From Pseudomarimonas salicorniae (lineage in GTDB: Bacteria > Pseudomonadota > Gammaproteobacteria > Xanthomonadales > Xanthomonadaceae), in contig NZ_JALNMH010000005.1 of NCBI RefSeq assembly GCF_023156535.1, forward strand, positions 1-64,000: a DNA stretch of 64,000 nucleotides. The letters run 5' to 3'. Shown here piece by piece: positions 1-8,633 of this stretch. A program made the position numbers and the translations under genes. The notes below the pieces were generated by a model, which was not told the DNA's origin, ran no database searches, and was given only the letters and a program-made list of their open reading frames with translations. Every line of letters starts with the position of its first letter. The stretch's first letter is position 1.

Positions 1-101
1 CGCTCTACATACGAGGTCAGCCAAAGCTGCCCCAAGGAGCAAGCGGCTTCCCCGGAAATCGACCGGTGGTATAGGCGAATCTGAAGCCGGATCCAAGGTA
101 C

Positions 102-425
102 AAGGAGCCAGCTTGCTGGCGATAGGCACCCTGGACCGGACGATCGCCAGCAAGCTGGCTCCTACACACGCAACGGCGTTGCCAGGTCCGGTTGGCGCCG
201 CAAAGCAGGCCCTGCCGTAGTCAAAATGTGGGAGTGCCCTGGGGCGCGACCGCGGAGGCGCGCTCTGGCCTCGGTCTGTGGTGAATCCGAAACGCCGCGG
301 TCGCGCCCATGTGCGCTCCCACAGTTGGGCTTCGTTGGGCGTCGGCGAAGCCCCATAGGGTGTGCCTTGGCGCACCGATACGGGCGTTCCGACGGTATGC
401 CCGGTGCGGCCAGCCGCACCCTATG
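102..425 (+). repeat. Composite extragenic repeat, copy 1 (modules A-B-C)
   Basis: Module A (102-165) is a pair of inverted arms of the type GGAGCCAGCTTGCTGG / CCAGCAAGCTGGCTCC. A linker at about 195-227 (gcgccgcaaagcagg...) leads into module B (228-322), whose ends GTGGGAGTGCCC and GTGCGCTCCCAC are inverted. Module C (354-425) starts CATAGGGTGTGCC and ends GCCGCACCCTATG, also inverted. The same order recurs near 4.0, 32.3 and 40.5 kb. The left linker is degenerate in this copy. Positions 1-101 before it hold nothing I recognise, and 426-553 is the unremarkable leader of the next gene. Confidence 0.85.
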
Positions 426-553
426 AATGTCTTCTTCGCGCCCCTTCCCGTCATTACCTGTCCGCGCCCGCGAGCCGGGACGCTCGCGCCATCGCTGGAC
501 CCCTCGTGGAGCGCTTGGGATGATGGGCCGCCCTGCCCTCTGCGAGCCCAGCC

Positions 554-1783
554 ATGTCCCGACCGGCCCACGACATCATCGTCTTCGGCGCGACCAGCTT
601 CGTCGGCCAGATCCTCTGCCGTACCCTGCTGCGCCGTTTCGGGGCGGAGGGGCCGCCGCGCTGGGCGATGGCGGGGCGGTCGCAGGACAAGCTCGAGGCG
701 CTGCGCGAGTCGCTGGGCAAGGGGGCCGCCGGCGTGCCGCTGATCGTCGCCGACGCCGCGGATGAGCCGGCGCTCAGGGCAATGTGTGGACAGGCGCGGG
801 TGATCGTGTCGACGGTCGGGCCCTATGCCCTGTATGGCGAGCCGCTGGTCAAGGCTTGTGCGGAGAGCGGCACCGACTACTGCGATCTCACCGGCGAGGT
901 GCAGTGGATCCGCCGGATGATCGAGCGTTACGAGGACGCGGCGAAGAAGAGCGGGGCGCGTATCGTGCACTGCTGCGGCTTCGATTCGATTCCCTCCGAC
1001 CTCGGCGTGTGGTTCCTGCAGCGCGAATCGCGACAGCGCTTCGACGCACCCTGCACCCGGGTGAAGATGCGTGTTCGGGCGATGCGCGGCGGCTTCTCCG
1101 GTGGCACGGTCGCCAGCCTGATGAACGTGGTCAAGGAGGTCGGCCGGGACCCTTCCCTGCGCAAGGAACTGGCCAACCCCTACTCGCTCTGTCCGAAGGG
1201 TCATCCGAACAAGACCCGCCAGCCGCAGGTCAAGGGGCCGGCCTTCGACGAGGATTTCGATGCCTGGACCGCGCCCTTCGTCATGGGCGCGATCAACACC
1301 CGCATCGTCCAGCGCAGCAACGCGTTGAGCGGGCTGTCCTATGGCAAGACCTTCGCCTACGACGAGGCGGTGCTGACCGGCCGCGGCCTGTCGGGCCGGG
1401 TGAAGGCGGCCGGCATGGCGGGCGGGCTCGGCGGCTTCATGGTGGCCGCCGCGATCAAGCCTTCGCGCTGGGTGCTTGAGCGTTTCGTGGTGCCCAAGCC
1501 CGGCGAGGGCCCGACGCCCGAGCAGCAGGAGAAGGGCTTCTTCGACATGCGCTTCCACGGCACCACCGAGCAGGGCCGGAGCCTGCGCGCCAAGGTCACC
1601 GGTGACCGCGACCCCGGCTACGGCTCGACCGCAAAGATGCTCTGCGAGGCCGCGGCCTGCCTGGCCGAAGACCTTCCGCGCGATGCGGCGGGTGGATTCT
1701 GGACGCCCTCCACGCTGATGGGCGAAGCGCTGCTTTCCCGCCTGCAACAGCACGCGGGACTGGAGTTCGCCGTCCTCGACTGA
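554..1783 (+). CDS. Saccharopine dehydrogenase-like NAD(P)-binding oxidoreductase (trans-acting enoyl reductase-like)
   Basis: This 409-residue protein opens with a Rossmann nucleotide-binding stretch (IIVFGATSFVGQ, about residues 8-19) typical of the saccharopine dehydrogenase NADP-binding family. It has the length and layout of the soluble bacterial members annotated as trans-acting enoyl reductase or saccharopine dehydrogenase-like. Family knowledge suggests a reductase acting on lipid-like or ketide substrates, but the substrate cannot be read from sequence. True lysine biosynthesis is unlikely, because no partner genes are present. The ATG is followed directly by the conserved N-terminus; the ribosome site is weak. 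The gene stands alone, preceded by a repeat copy and followed by a strong hairpin. Confidence 0.8.
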   Translation: MSRPAHDIIVFGATSFVGQILCRTLLRRFGAEGPPRWAMAGRSQDKLEALRESLGKGAAGVPLIVADAADEPALRAMCGQARVIVSTVGPYALYGEPLVKACAESGTDYCDLTGEVQWIRRMIERYEDAAKKSGARIVHCCGFDSIPSDLGVWFLQRESRQRFDAPCTRVKMRVRAMRGGFSGGTVASLMNVVKEVGRDPSLRKELANPYSLCPKGHPNKTRQPQVKGPAFDEDFDAWTAPFVMGAINTRIVQRSNALSGLSYGKTFAYDEAVLTGRGLSGRVKAAGMAGGLGGFMVAAAIKPSRWVLERFVVPKPGEGPTPEQQEKGFFDMRFHGTTEQGRSLRAKVTGDRDPGYGSTAKMLCEAAACLAEDLPRDAAGGFWTPSTLMGEALLSRLQQHAGLEFAVLD

Positions 1784-1794
1784 GCGGGCCCGAA

Positions 1795-1825
1795 GCCCGG
1801 GCGAACGCCTCGCCCGGGCGCTTCC
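1795..1825 (+). terminator. Hairpin terminator after the saccharopine dehydrogenase-like gene
   Basis: A perfect 10-bp stem (GCCCGGGCGA / TCGCCCGGGC) with a 5-nt loop begins 11 nt after the stop codon and is followed by a short pyrimidine stretch (gcttcc). It lies between convergent genes, so it may act on both strands. The U-tract is weak. Confidence 0.55.
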
Positions 1826-1945
1826 TGCGGCGGCCTGCCTGCCGGTCGGGGCGCAGCGAGCGCAGCGGACGCCCCAAGCCCCCTCTCAGGAACCTGCTTC
1901 GCCGCTCGGCGACCGGCGGATCCGGCCTGTGGTGGATCGGCCGGT

Positions 1946-2314
1946 TCAGGACTCCAGCAGATCCAGCAGCTCCCCCAGGGTCCGGTGTGCTTCCAGCTGG
2001 TGGCGCAGACGCGTCTCCCCGTGGATTGCATAGCGGTTGCGGCGGCCGTCGCGCCAGCGCTCCAGCACGCCAGCCGCCTCGAGGTCGGCCACCAGGCGCT
2101 GGACCGCGCGCTCGGTGATGCCGATACGCGCGGCGACATCGCGCAGGGTCATTTCCGGATCCCGCTGCAGGCAGACCAGCACATGGGTGTGGTTGGAGAG
2201 AAAGGTCCAGCCCGGTTCATCGGATTCCGGCGCGGACTCGCCCGAGCGCGCCTGCTTGACCGGGCGACTGCTGGCTGCCATTCTATCTACGACATTTTTG
2301 TCGCGTATTGTCAT
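1946..2314 (-). CDS. MarR-like winged helix-turn-helix regulator
   Basis: This 122-residue protein has an N-terminal basic tail and then a compact winged HTH (about residues 35-105). The recognition region reads MTLRDVAARIGITERAVQRL and the wing DGRRNRYAI, matching small MarR/ArsR-type regulators with no effector domain. It is transcribed divergently from the isocitrate dehydrogenase gene with under 60 bp between starts, so it may regulate that gene or itself. A GACA-TTTT-TGTC palindrome lies at its 5' end. An in-frame ATG at 2281 is an alternative start that would leave the palindrome in the untranslated leader. The ligand is unknown. Confidence 0.75.
   Translation of the reverse strand: MTIRDKNVVDRMAASSRPVKQARSGESAPESDEPGWTFLSNHTHVLVCLQRDPEMTLRDVAARIGITERAVQRLVADLEAAGVLERWRDGRRNRYAIHGETRLRHQLEAHRTLGELLDLLES
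2290..2303. promoter_or_regulatory. Palindrome, possible operator between the MarR-like and icd genes
   Basis: CGACA-TTTT-TGTCG is an exact inverted repeat in a locally AT-rich stretch, next to a direct repeat of CGCGTAT at about 2302 and 2317. The position between divergent genes suits an operator for the adjacent regulator. If the regulator starts at 2314 rather than 2281, the palindrome lies inside its first codons. Confidence 0.35.
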
Positions 2315-2372
2315 TCGCGTATCTTACTTCATCGATTTCGGATGCAACCAGCGTCCCAGGGAGGTTTACCGC

Positions 2373-3866
2373 ATGTCCGCCGTCCTCAAGCCCGCGCCCT
2401 ACCAGCCCGCTTCGCTGCCCGCCCGCACCATCGCGGTCGCCGAGGGCGACGGCATCGGTCCGGAAATCATGCAGGCCACGCTGGCGGTGCTGAGCGCGGC
2501 CGATCCCGCGCTCAGCTTCCAACAGAGCACGGTCGGGCTCAAGGCCTATGAGTCCGGCGAGCTGTCCGGCGTCGGTGCCGAAACCTGGGAGGCGATCGAT
2601 GCCCATGGGGTGCTGCTGAAGGGTCCGATCACCACCCCGCAGGGCGGCGGCTACAAGAGCGTGAACGTCACCCTGCGCAAGACCCTCGGCCTGTTCGCCA
2701 ACCTGCGTCCCTGCATCGCCTATGACCCGTTCGTGCCCGGCCTGCACCCGGGCATGGATCTCGTCATCGTGCGCGAGAACGAGGAGGACACCTATGCCGG
2801 CATCGAGCACCGGCAGACCGACGAGGTGGTGCAATGCCTGAAGCTGATCAGCCGCCCCGGCTGCGAGCGGATCGTGCGCTATGCGTTCGAGTACGCGGTG
2901 GCGCACGGCCGGAAGAAGGTCACCTGCATGAGCAAGGACAACATCATGAAGCTCACCGACGGCCTGTTCCACAAGGTCTTCGATGAGATCGCCGCCGAGT
3001 ATCCGCAGATCATCTCCGAGCACCGGATCATCGACATCGGCACCGCGCGCATTGCCGCGCGGCCGAAGGACTTCGATGTGGTGGTCACGCCCAACCTGTA
3101 CGGCGACATCCTCTCCGACGTCGCCGCGGAAGTGGCCGGCTCGATCGGCCTCGCCGGCTCGTCCAACGTCGGTCCGACCTGCGCCATGTTCGAGGCGGTG
3201 CATGGCTCGGCCCCGGACATCGCCGGCCAGGACATCGCCAACCCCTCCGGCCTGCTGCTGTCCGCGGTGATGATGCTGGTCCACCTCGGCCGCGCCCGCC
3301 CGGCGACCGATATCCACAACGCCTGGCTGTGTGCACTGGAGGACGGCCTGCACACTGCCGACATCTTCCGCGAGGGGCGCTCCGCGCAGCGCCTCGGCAC
3401 CCGGGCCTTTGCCCAGGCAGTGATCGAACGCCTGGGCCAGCGTCCGCGCAAACTCGCCCCGGTCGACTATCCGGAACAGCCGGCGGCGCAGCTCAAGCTG
3501 GTCAGCGGCAAGGACAGCCTGCCCCGCGCCACCAAGACGCTGGACGGCGTCGACGCTTTCCTGCACTGGAACGAGGCCGGCCGCGACCCGCAGGTACTCG
3601 GCCAGGCACTCGGCAGCCTGGCTGGTCCCGAATTCAACCTGCGCCTGATCACCAATCGTGGCGTCAAGGTGTTTCCGCACGGGCACCCCGGGACCTTCTG
3701 CACCGACCACTGGCGCTGCCGCTTCCTGCTCGCCGACGCAGCCGACCGCCGCGCGATCCCCGCCCTGCTGCTGCGACTCGCCGAGGCCGGGTTCGACGCC
3801 ATCAAGACGGAGAACCTCTACCGCTTCGACGGCGAGCGCGGCTACTCGCTGGCGCAGGGCGAATAG
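2373..3866 (+). CDS. NAD-dependent isocitrate dehydrogenase with C-terminal extension
   Basis: This 497-residue enzyme of the isocitrate/isopropylmalate dehydrogenase family should oxidise isocitrate to 2-oxoglutarate in the TCA cycle. Visible motifs are GDGIGPE (25-31), the isocitrate-binding SVNVTLR (96-102, the isocitrate-specific Ser/Asn pattern) and TPNLYGDILSD (239-249). The cofactor loop is HGSAPDIAG: Asp282-Ile283 replace the Lys-Tyr of NADP enzymes, which predicts NAD use. Residues from about 365 form an extra domain like the C-terminal extension of Thermus-type IDH (similar total length), uncommon for proteobacterial NAD-IDHs. The start is ATG 2373, with GGGAGG upstream; a longer reading frame exists but lacks family similarity. 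Confidence 0.88.
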   Translation: MSAVLKPAPYQPASLPARTIAVAEGDGIGPEIMQATLAVLSAADPALSFQQSTVGLKAYESGELSGVGAETWEAIDAHGVLLKGPITTPQGGGYKSVNVTLRKTLGLFANLRPCIAYDPFVPGLHPGMDLVIVRENEEDTYAGIEHRQTDEVVQCLKLISRPGCERIVRYAFEYAVAHGRKKVTCMSKDNIMKLTDGLFHKVFDEIAAEYPQIISEHRIIDIGTARIAARPKDFDVVVTPNLYGDILSDVAAEVAGSIGLAGSSNVGPTCAMFEAVHGSAPDIAGQDIANPSGLLLSAVMMLVHLGRARPATDIHNAWLCALEDGLHTADIFREGRSAQRLGTRAFAQAVIERLGQRPRKLAPVDYPEQPAAQLKLVSGKDSLPRATKTLDGVDAFLHWNEAGRDPQVLGQALGSLAGPEFNLRLITNRGVKVFPHGHPGTFCTDHWRCRFLLADAADRRAIPALLLRLAEAGFDAIKTENLYRFDGERGYSLAQGE

Positions 3867-3910
3867 CCCGCGCCACGGCGCCACGGCGCCGCGGCGAAGG
3901 CCGGCTACGG

Positions 3911-4265
3911 GCGCAAAGCAGACCCTCCGCAAGACCCGAATGTAGGAGCCTGCTTGCTGGCGATCGTCCCTTCAGGGCCGCCTATCGCCAGCAAGCTGGC
4001 TCCTACACACGCAACGGCGTTGCCAGGTCCGGTTTGCGTCGCAAAGCAGACCATGACGCAGTCAAGTTGTGGGAGCGCCCTTGGGCGCGAGCGCAGCGCG
4101 ACGGATTCACCACAGACCGCGGCCAGAGCGGATCGCCGCGGGCGCGCCCAAGGGCGCTCCCACAGTCGGGCTTCGCTGGGCGTCAGCTGGCCCCAAAGAG
4201 TGTGCCTCGGCGCACCGATACGGGCGTTCAGACCGTTCGCACGGTGCGGCCAGCTGCACCCTATG
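3911..4265 (+). repeat. Composite extragenic repeat, copy 2 (linker-A-linker-B-C)
   Basis: It has a left linker at 3911-3941 (gcgcaaagcagaccctccgc...), module A at 3942-4006, a right linker at about 4036-4068, module B at 4069-4163 with the inverted ends GTGGGAGCGCCCTTGGGCGC / GCGCCCAAGGGCGCTCCCAC, and module C at about 4191-4265. One end of C has diverged (ccccaaagag for the usual cccatagggt). The repeat fills nearly all of the 445-bp gap between convergent genes; no gene is seen in it. Confidence 0.85.
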
Positions 4266-4311
4266 AATGTCCGCTTTGCGCCCATGAAACACGGCCGCTG
4301 GCGGGCCGGGG

Positions 4312-7179
4312 TCACTCCCGGAGGCGCGATTCCACGTACAGCCGCAGCTGGGCCAGGGCGGAGTCGAGGTCGGGCAGCAGCCGCTGCAGGGCGCCGTGGT
4401 CGCCTGATCGACCGGCCTCCTCGACCAGGGCCGCAGCGGCGACCACCCCGCGGGCACCGACCAGGGAAGCCGCGCCGCGAAGCCGGTGCGCTTCGCGTGC
4501 GGCGAGCTGCGGCTCGCCGGCGTCGAGGGACTGGCGCAGGGCGCGCAGGTCATTGACCGAGGTGTCGAGAAAGTCGACGAGGATGCCGTAGGCGGTGTCG
4601 GCGTCGCCGCCGCTGATCTCGTCGAGCACCGCCTGGTCGATCGGCGGCGGATGGTCGACCTGGGGCAGGGCCAGGCGCGCCGGCGGGTCGACTGCGGGCG
4701 TCGGTTCGGGCACCAGGTGGGGCAGCCAGCGATGCAGGCAGCGCGACAGCGTTCCGAGCGAGACCGGCTTGGTCAGATAGTCGTCCATGCCGGCGCCGAG
4801 GCACTTCTCCGCCTCGCCCCGCATGGCAGCGGCGGTCAGCGCCACCACCGGGGTGCGCGGCAGGCCACGCGCCCGCTCCTCCTCACGAATGGCAGCGATC
4901 AGCTCATAGCCATCCAGCCGCGGCATGTGCAGGTCGGAAAGCACCAGGGCGTAGCGACCGCTGCGCCATTTCTCCAGGCCCTGCTGTCCGTCCTCGGCGG
5001 TCTCGCAGCGGAAGCCGCCCAGCGCCAGCTGGCGCTGGATCACCGTGCGGTTGGTCGGGTGGTCGTCGACCAGCAGCACCAGGCTGCGCTCCCGTTCGGC
5101 GCGCTCGAGGTCGGGAAGGGGGCGCGGCTGGAACAGCGCCTCGCCACTGGCGGCAGCAGTCTCCTCGTCGGGCAATGCCTCGGCATTGCCCAGCGGCAGG
5201 CGCACCCGCAGGCGGAGCGTGGTGCCGACGCCCTCGCGGCTCTCCAGGAGCACCTCGCCGCCCATCAGCTGGGCCAGCTTCTGGCAGATGGCCAGACCCA
5301 GGCCGGTACCGCCGAAACGACGTGTGATGTGGGCGTCGGCCTGGCTGAAGGCCGAGAACAGGCGTTTCTGCGCCTCCTCGGAGATGCCGATCCCGGTGTC
5401 GGCGACGCTGAACTCAAGGCGCTGGGCATCGTCATCCTGCTCGATCACCCGCACCCTCACCTGGATGCTGCCCTGCTCGGTGAACTTCACCGCGTTGGAC
5501 AGAAAGTTGCCGAGGATCTGCCGCAGGCGCAGCGGGTCGGCGACGTGCGCCCGCGCCACCGGCGGCTCGACCTCGAAGCCGAGCTCGAGGCCCTTGCTCG
5601 AGGCACTGCCGAGGAAGTTGTAGCCGACCGAGGCCACCAGCTTGCGCAGCGAGACGGTGGTCGGCGCCAGCTCCATCCGCCCGGCCTCGATCTTCGAGAA
5701 GTCGAGGATGTCGCCGATGATCTGCAGCAGCGAATCGGCCGAGTGCTGGATGATGTTCAGCGCGCGGCGCTGCTCCTCGTCGAGCCGGGTGTGGTTGAGG
5801 ATCTCGATCATGCCGGTGACGCCGATCATCGGCGTCCGGATCTCATGGCTCATCGCAGCGAGGAAGGCGCTCTTGGCACGATTGGCCTCCTGGGCCCGCG
5901 ATTCGCTGCGGCGCAGTTCGTCCTCCAGCTTCTTCAGCTCGGTCAGGTCGGTGGCCACGAAGAGCAGGCCGGTCAGCTGACCGTCGTCATCGTGCATGGC
6001 CGAGACCGCCTGCAGGACCGGCACCCGGCTGCCGTCGGCGCGCTGCAGCAGGCATTCCACCGGCGGGTACTGCTGGGCGGCGAGGGTCAGGAACAGGCGC
6101 CAGTCGTCGCGCACCGGGTGACCCAGGCTCTGGCTCAGCTCGGCCGCCAGCTGGGCGGTCTGGCTGGGCACCAGCAGGCGATCGGGCGTGGCCTTGCCGA
6201 CCAGATCGGCCGCGGGGGAGCCGATCAGCTTCTCGGCGAAGGGGTTGAGGTGGGTGAAGCGGCCACTGCTGTCCACCGACATGATGGCGATCTGCGCGGC
6301 CTGCAGCAGGGAGCGCTGGAACAGTTCGCGCTCCTGCAGTCGCTGGCGCACCGCCTCGTTGGCCTCGAGCGAGGCGCGCAGCTCCGCCTCGTTGGCGCGC
6401 AGGGCGCCGCGCATGTCGAGGAAGGCGTCCATGACCTCGCCCATCTCGCCGCGGGGCCGATAGCCGGGCGACTTCTCGAACTTGCCCTCCTGCAGGGTGC
6501 TCGCAAGGCGGACCAGGCTCTCCACGCCACGGTAGGTGTTGCGCAGGATCTGTCGTCCGATCAGGGCGGACACCCCGAGCATGAGCAGGAGCAGGGTGAT
6601 GCGCAGCCAGCGCACCATCCAGGCACGCCGATCCTCTTCCTTGACCAGGCGTTCGGCGCCGATGAGTTCAAGGTCGGTGAGATAGCGCAGGCGGGTGGTC
6701 ACCGGATCGATCGCCGCGTACAGCTCGGCCTCGGCCAGCAGGCGCAGGCCATCGGCGTCCTGGACCTCGATCAGCTCGCGGATGCGTTCGACCAGGCGAT
6801 CGGCATCGGCCCGGGCACTGGCCGCCTGCTCGAACAGCAGCTGCTGCTCCGGGCTGCGCGGCAGCAGCTCCAGCGCCTGCCAGTGCAGGGTGATCCGCGT
6901 GGCGGCGTTGTCCACCGCACCGGCCGCCTGGGCCCAGCCCATCCGGCCATGGGTTACCTTCCAGACGCTGTCGACAATCTCATGTCCGTAGGCGTCGAAG
7001 ACCGCCATCAGGCGGCGCTGGCCCTCCAGCGAACGGCTCTTCAGCGAGTCGAGCGCGCGGCTGGCCTGGTACTGGCTGATCTCCTCGACCACCAGCATCG
7101 CTGTCGCCGAGGCGAGCAGGATGCCGAACACCGCGATCAGCTGCAGGCGAAGGCTGACCCGCGGCCGACGCGCAGGCAT
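4312..7179 (-). CDS. BarA-like hybrid sensor histidine kinase (TM-HAMP-PAS-HisKA-HATPase-REC-HPt)
   Basis: This 955-residue inner-membrane tripartite phosphorelay kinase has TM1 at about 11-31, a helical periplasmic sensor at about 32-188, TM2 at about 190-208, a HAMP-like linker to about 262, and PAS at about 290-410. HisKA contains phospho-His445 (MSHEIRTP), followed by an HATPase with the N box (SNAVKFTE, about 561) and DTGIGI/GGTGLGL. REC carries Asp749 (SDLHMPRLDG) and a C-terminal HPt carries His898 (AHRLRGAA). All phosphotransfer residues are present. Its own output must be a separate regulator; the next gene (REC-EAL, same strand, 61 bp away) is a candidate for HPt-to-REC transfer. 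The ligand is unknown. Confidence 0.9.
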   Translation of the reverse strand: MPARRPRVSLRLQLIAVFGILLASATAMLVVEEISQYQASRALDSLKSRSLEGQRRLMAVFDAYGHEIVDSVWKVTHGRMGWAQAAGAVDNAATRITLHWQALELLPRSPEQQLLFEQAASARADADRLVERIRELIEVQDADGLRLLAEAELYAAIDPVTTRLRYLTDLELIGAERLVKEEDRRAWMVRWLRITLLLLMLGVSALIGRQILRNTYRGVESLVRLASTLQEGKFEKSPGYRPRGEMGEVMDAFLDMRGALRANEAELRASLEANEAVRQRLQERELFQRSLLQAAQIAIMSVDSSGRFTHLNPFAEKLIGSPAADLVGKATPDRLLVPSQTAQLAAELSQSLGHPVRDDWRLFLTLAAQQYPPVECLLQRADGSRVPVLQAVSAMHDDDGQLTGLLFVATDLTELKKLEDELRRSESRAQEANRAKSAFLAAMSHEIRTPMIGVTGMIEILNHTRLDEEQRRALNIIQHSADSLLQIIGDILDFSKIEAGRMELAPTTVSLRKLVASVGYNFLGSASSKGLELGFEVEPPVARAHVADPLRLRQILGNFLSNAVKFTEQGSIQVRVRVIEQDDDAQRLEFSVADTGIGISEEAQKRLFSAFSQADAHITRRFGGTGLGLAICQKLAQLMGGEVLLESREGVGTTLRLRVRLPLGNAEALPDEETAAASGEALFQPRPLPDLERAERERSLVLLVDDHPTNRTVIQRQLALGGFRCETAEDGQQGLEKWRSGRYALVLSDLHMPRLDGYELIAAIREEERARGLPRTPVVALTAAAMRGEAEKCLGAGMDDYLTKPVSLGTLSRCLHRWLPHLVPEPTPAVDPPARLALPQVDHPPPIDQAVLDEISGGDADTAYGILVDFLDTSVNDLRALRQSLDAGEPQLAAREAHRLRGAASLVGARGVVAAAALVEEAGRSGDHGALQRLLPDLDSALAQLRLYVESRLRE

Positions 7180-7240
7180 CGCTCAGCCGCCCCGGGGCTG
7201 GCGGATGACCGCGGGCCCGGACCGGGCCGGCCGGCTCACC

Positions 7241-8437
7241 TCAGCGCTCCGGTCGCCGCCAGCGGGCGATCGCATCCGGCAGCTCGGCGCCCGCGGTCGG
7301 CTTGCCGATCAGATAGCCCTGGGCATAGGTGCAGCCGAGCTCGGCCAGCATCTGCCACTCATCGACGGTCTCGACACCTTCGGCGACCACCCCGAGGTTG
7401 AGCTTGCGGGCAAGGTCAAGACTGGCCTCGATCACCGCCCGCTTGCGCGGGTGGCGCGGCGAGCCGGAGACCAGGCTTCGGTCCACCTTCAGCTCGGTGA
7501 AGGGGATCTGCGAGAGCTGCGAGAGCGAGGAATAACCGGTACCGAAGTCGTCGATCGACAGGCCGAAGCCCTTCAGGCGCAGCCGCGCGAGCACGTGCAG
7601 CGAGGAGGCCGCCTCCTCCATCACCGAGCTCTCGGTCAGTTCGAGCACCACCTCGCGTGGATCGACGCCGCAGTCTCGGACGATACCGAGATAGCGATCA
7701 GCGGCATCGACCCGGCCAAGGTTGCGCATCGACATGTTGACCGCGACCTTGCTGTGCAGGCCCTCGCGCACCCAGCGCCGCTTCCACTCGCAGGCCTGCA
7801 CCAGCACCGCCTCGGTGATGGCGTCGATCAGCCCCTCGCGCTCGGCCACCCCGATGAAGCGGTTTGGACAGACGATCTCGCCATCCTCGCCGCGCAGCCG
7901 CGCCAGCGCCTCGACCGAGATCAACTGCCCATTGGTGAAGGTGACCTGGGGCTGGAAGAACGGCTCGATGCGACGCTCGGCGATGGCGGCGCGGATCGCC
8001 GCGGCGTCCAGCTCTTCGCCCTCGACAGGTTCATCACCGGCCTCGGGCTGCTCGAAACGCTCGATAAGATGGGCCAGCTTGCTCGCGGTCAGCGGTTTCT
8101 CGACCGCACCGATCACCCGCAGCCCATAGGCACGTGCCATCCCCTGCACGCTGCTGATCAGCGCCTGGTCCAGCGCGCTGACCAGGGCCACCGCCTGGGC
8201 AAGACGCTGCTGGGCCACCTGGCTGATGAACTCGATACCGTCCATGCCCGGCAGGTCGAGATCGACCAGCAGGATGTCAGGCGCGGACCCGTGCTCCTTG
8301 AGCACCTGCAAGGCCTGCTCGCCGTGGGCGGCCTCGAGGGTTCGGGTCACCCCGAGCTCGGCGAGCAGACGCAGCGCCATGCGGCGCTGGAAGCCGTGGT
8401 CCTCGACCACCATGATGCTCACGTCCGCCGCCGTCAT
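7241..8437 (-). CDS. Response regulator with EAL c-di-GMP phosphodiesterase domain
   Basis: The first 120 residues are a receiver domain with acidic MVVEDH, phospho-Asp59 (VDLDLPGMDG) and Lys114 (EKP). From about 150 to the end is an EAL domain with the catalytic signature largely intact: Glu176 in VEALAR, NMSMRN, ELTESSVM, IDDFGTGYSS, KVDRS and AEGVET. It is therefore a probable c-di-GMP phosphodiesterase controlled by phosphorylation. The start was chosen at ATG 8437, just before the receiver domain and with GGGAG upstream; the frame stays open to 8521. It lies upstream of and close to the hybrid kinase gene, suggesting a kinase/regulator pair. Confidence 0.88.
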   Translation of the reverse strand: MTAADVSIMVVEDHGFQRRMALRLLAELGVTRTLEAAHGEQALQVLKEHGSAPDILLVDLDLPGMDGIEFISQVAQQRLAQAVALVSALDQALISSVQGMARAYGLRVIGAVEKPLTASKLAHLIERFEQPEAGDEPVEGEELDAAAIRAAIAERRIEPFFQPQVTFTNGQLISVEALARLRGEDGEIVCPNRFIGVAEREGLIDAITEAVLVQACEWKRRWVREGLHSKVAVNMSMRNLGRVDAADRYLGIVRDCGVDPREVVLELTESSVMEEAASSLHVLARLRLKGFGLSIDDFGTGYSSLSQLSQIPFTELKVDRSLVSGSPRHPRKRAVIEASLDLARKLNLGVVAEGVETVDEWQMLAELGCTYAQGYLIGKPTAGAELPDAIARWRRPER

Positions 8438-8587
8438 CCCCACTCCCGCCAGAGGCTGCAAGGGGTCGAGATTACCCCACTGTCGCACGCGCTGGTAAGG
8501 CTGGCCTGGAGCGTCCTGCATGGCTTGTGAACTCCGTCATGTCGGGGTGCCGGACACGCACCCTGCACAGGCTGCAGGCCTGCCCCC

Positions 8588-8596
8588 TGCTACAAT
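8588..8596 (+). promoter_or_regulatory. Extended -10 promoter element of the indolepyruvate oxidoreductase gene
   Basis: TGCTACAAT matches an extended sigma-70 -10 (TGn-TACAAT), 38 nt before the ATG at 8634. No clear -35 is seen, as is usual for extended -10 promoters. Similar TAnnCT hexamers precede several other genes in the window. Confidence 0.45.
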
Positions 8597-8633
8597 TCGC
8601 GGTCTTTGTTCTTCATTCCGCAGGAAACGCACC

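Noticed and set aside
354-425. Module C as a riboswitch or small-protein gene
   Set aside because: Short frames ending at CCCTATGAATG recur only because the repeat recurs. There is no conserved ribosome site, and downstream genes differ in function and strand.
4486-7401. A 971-codon plus-strand frame opposite the hybrid kinase
   Set aside because: Same reason: the opposite strand carries all expected kinase motifs.
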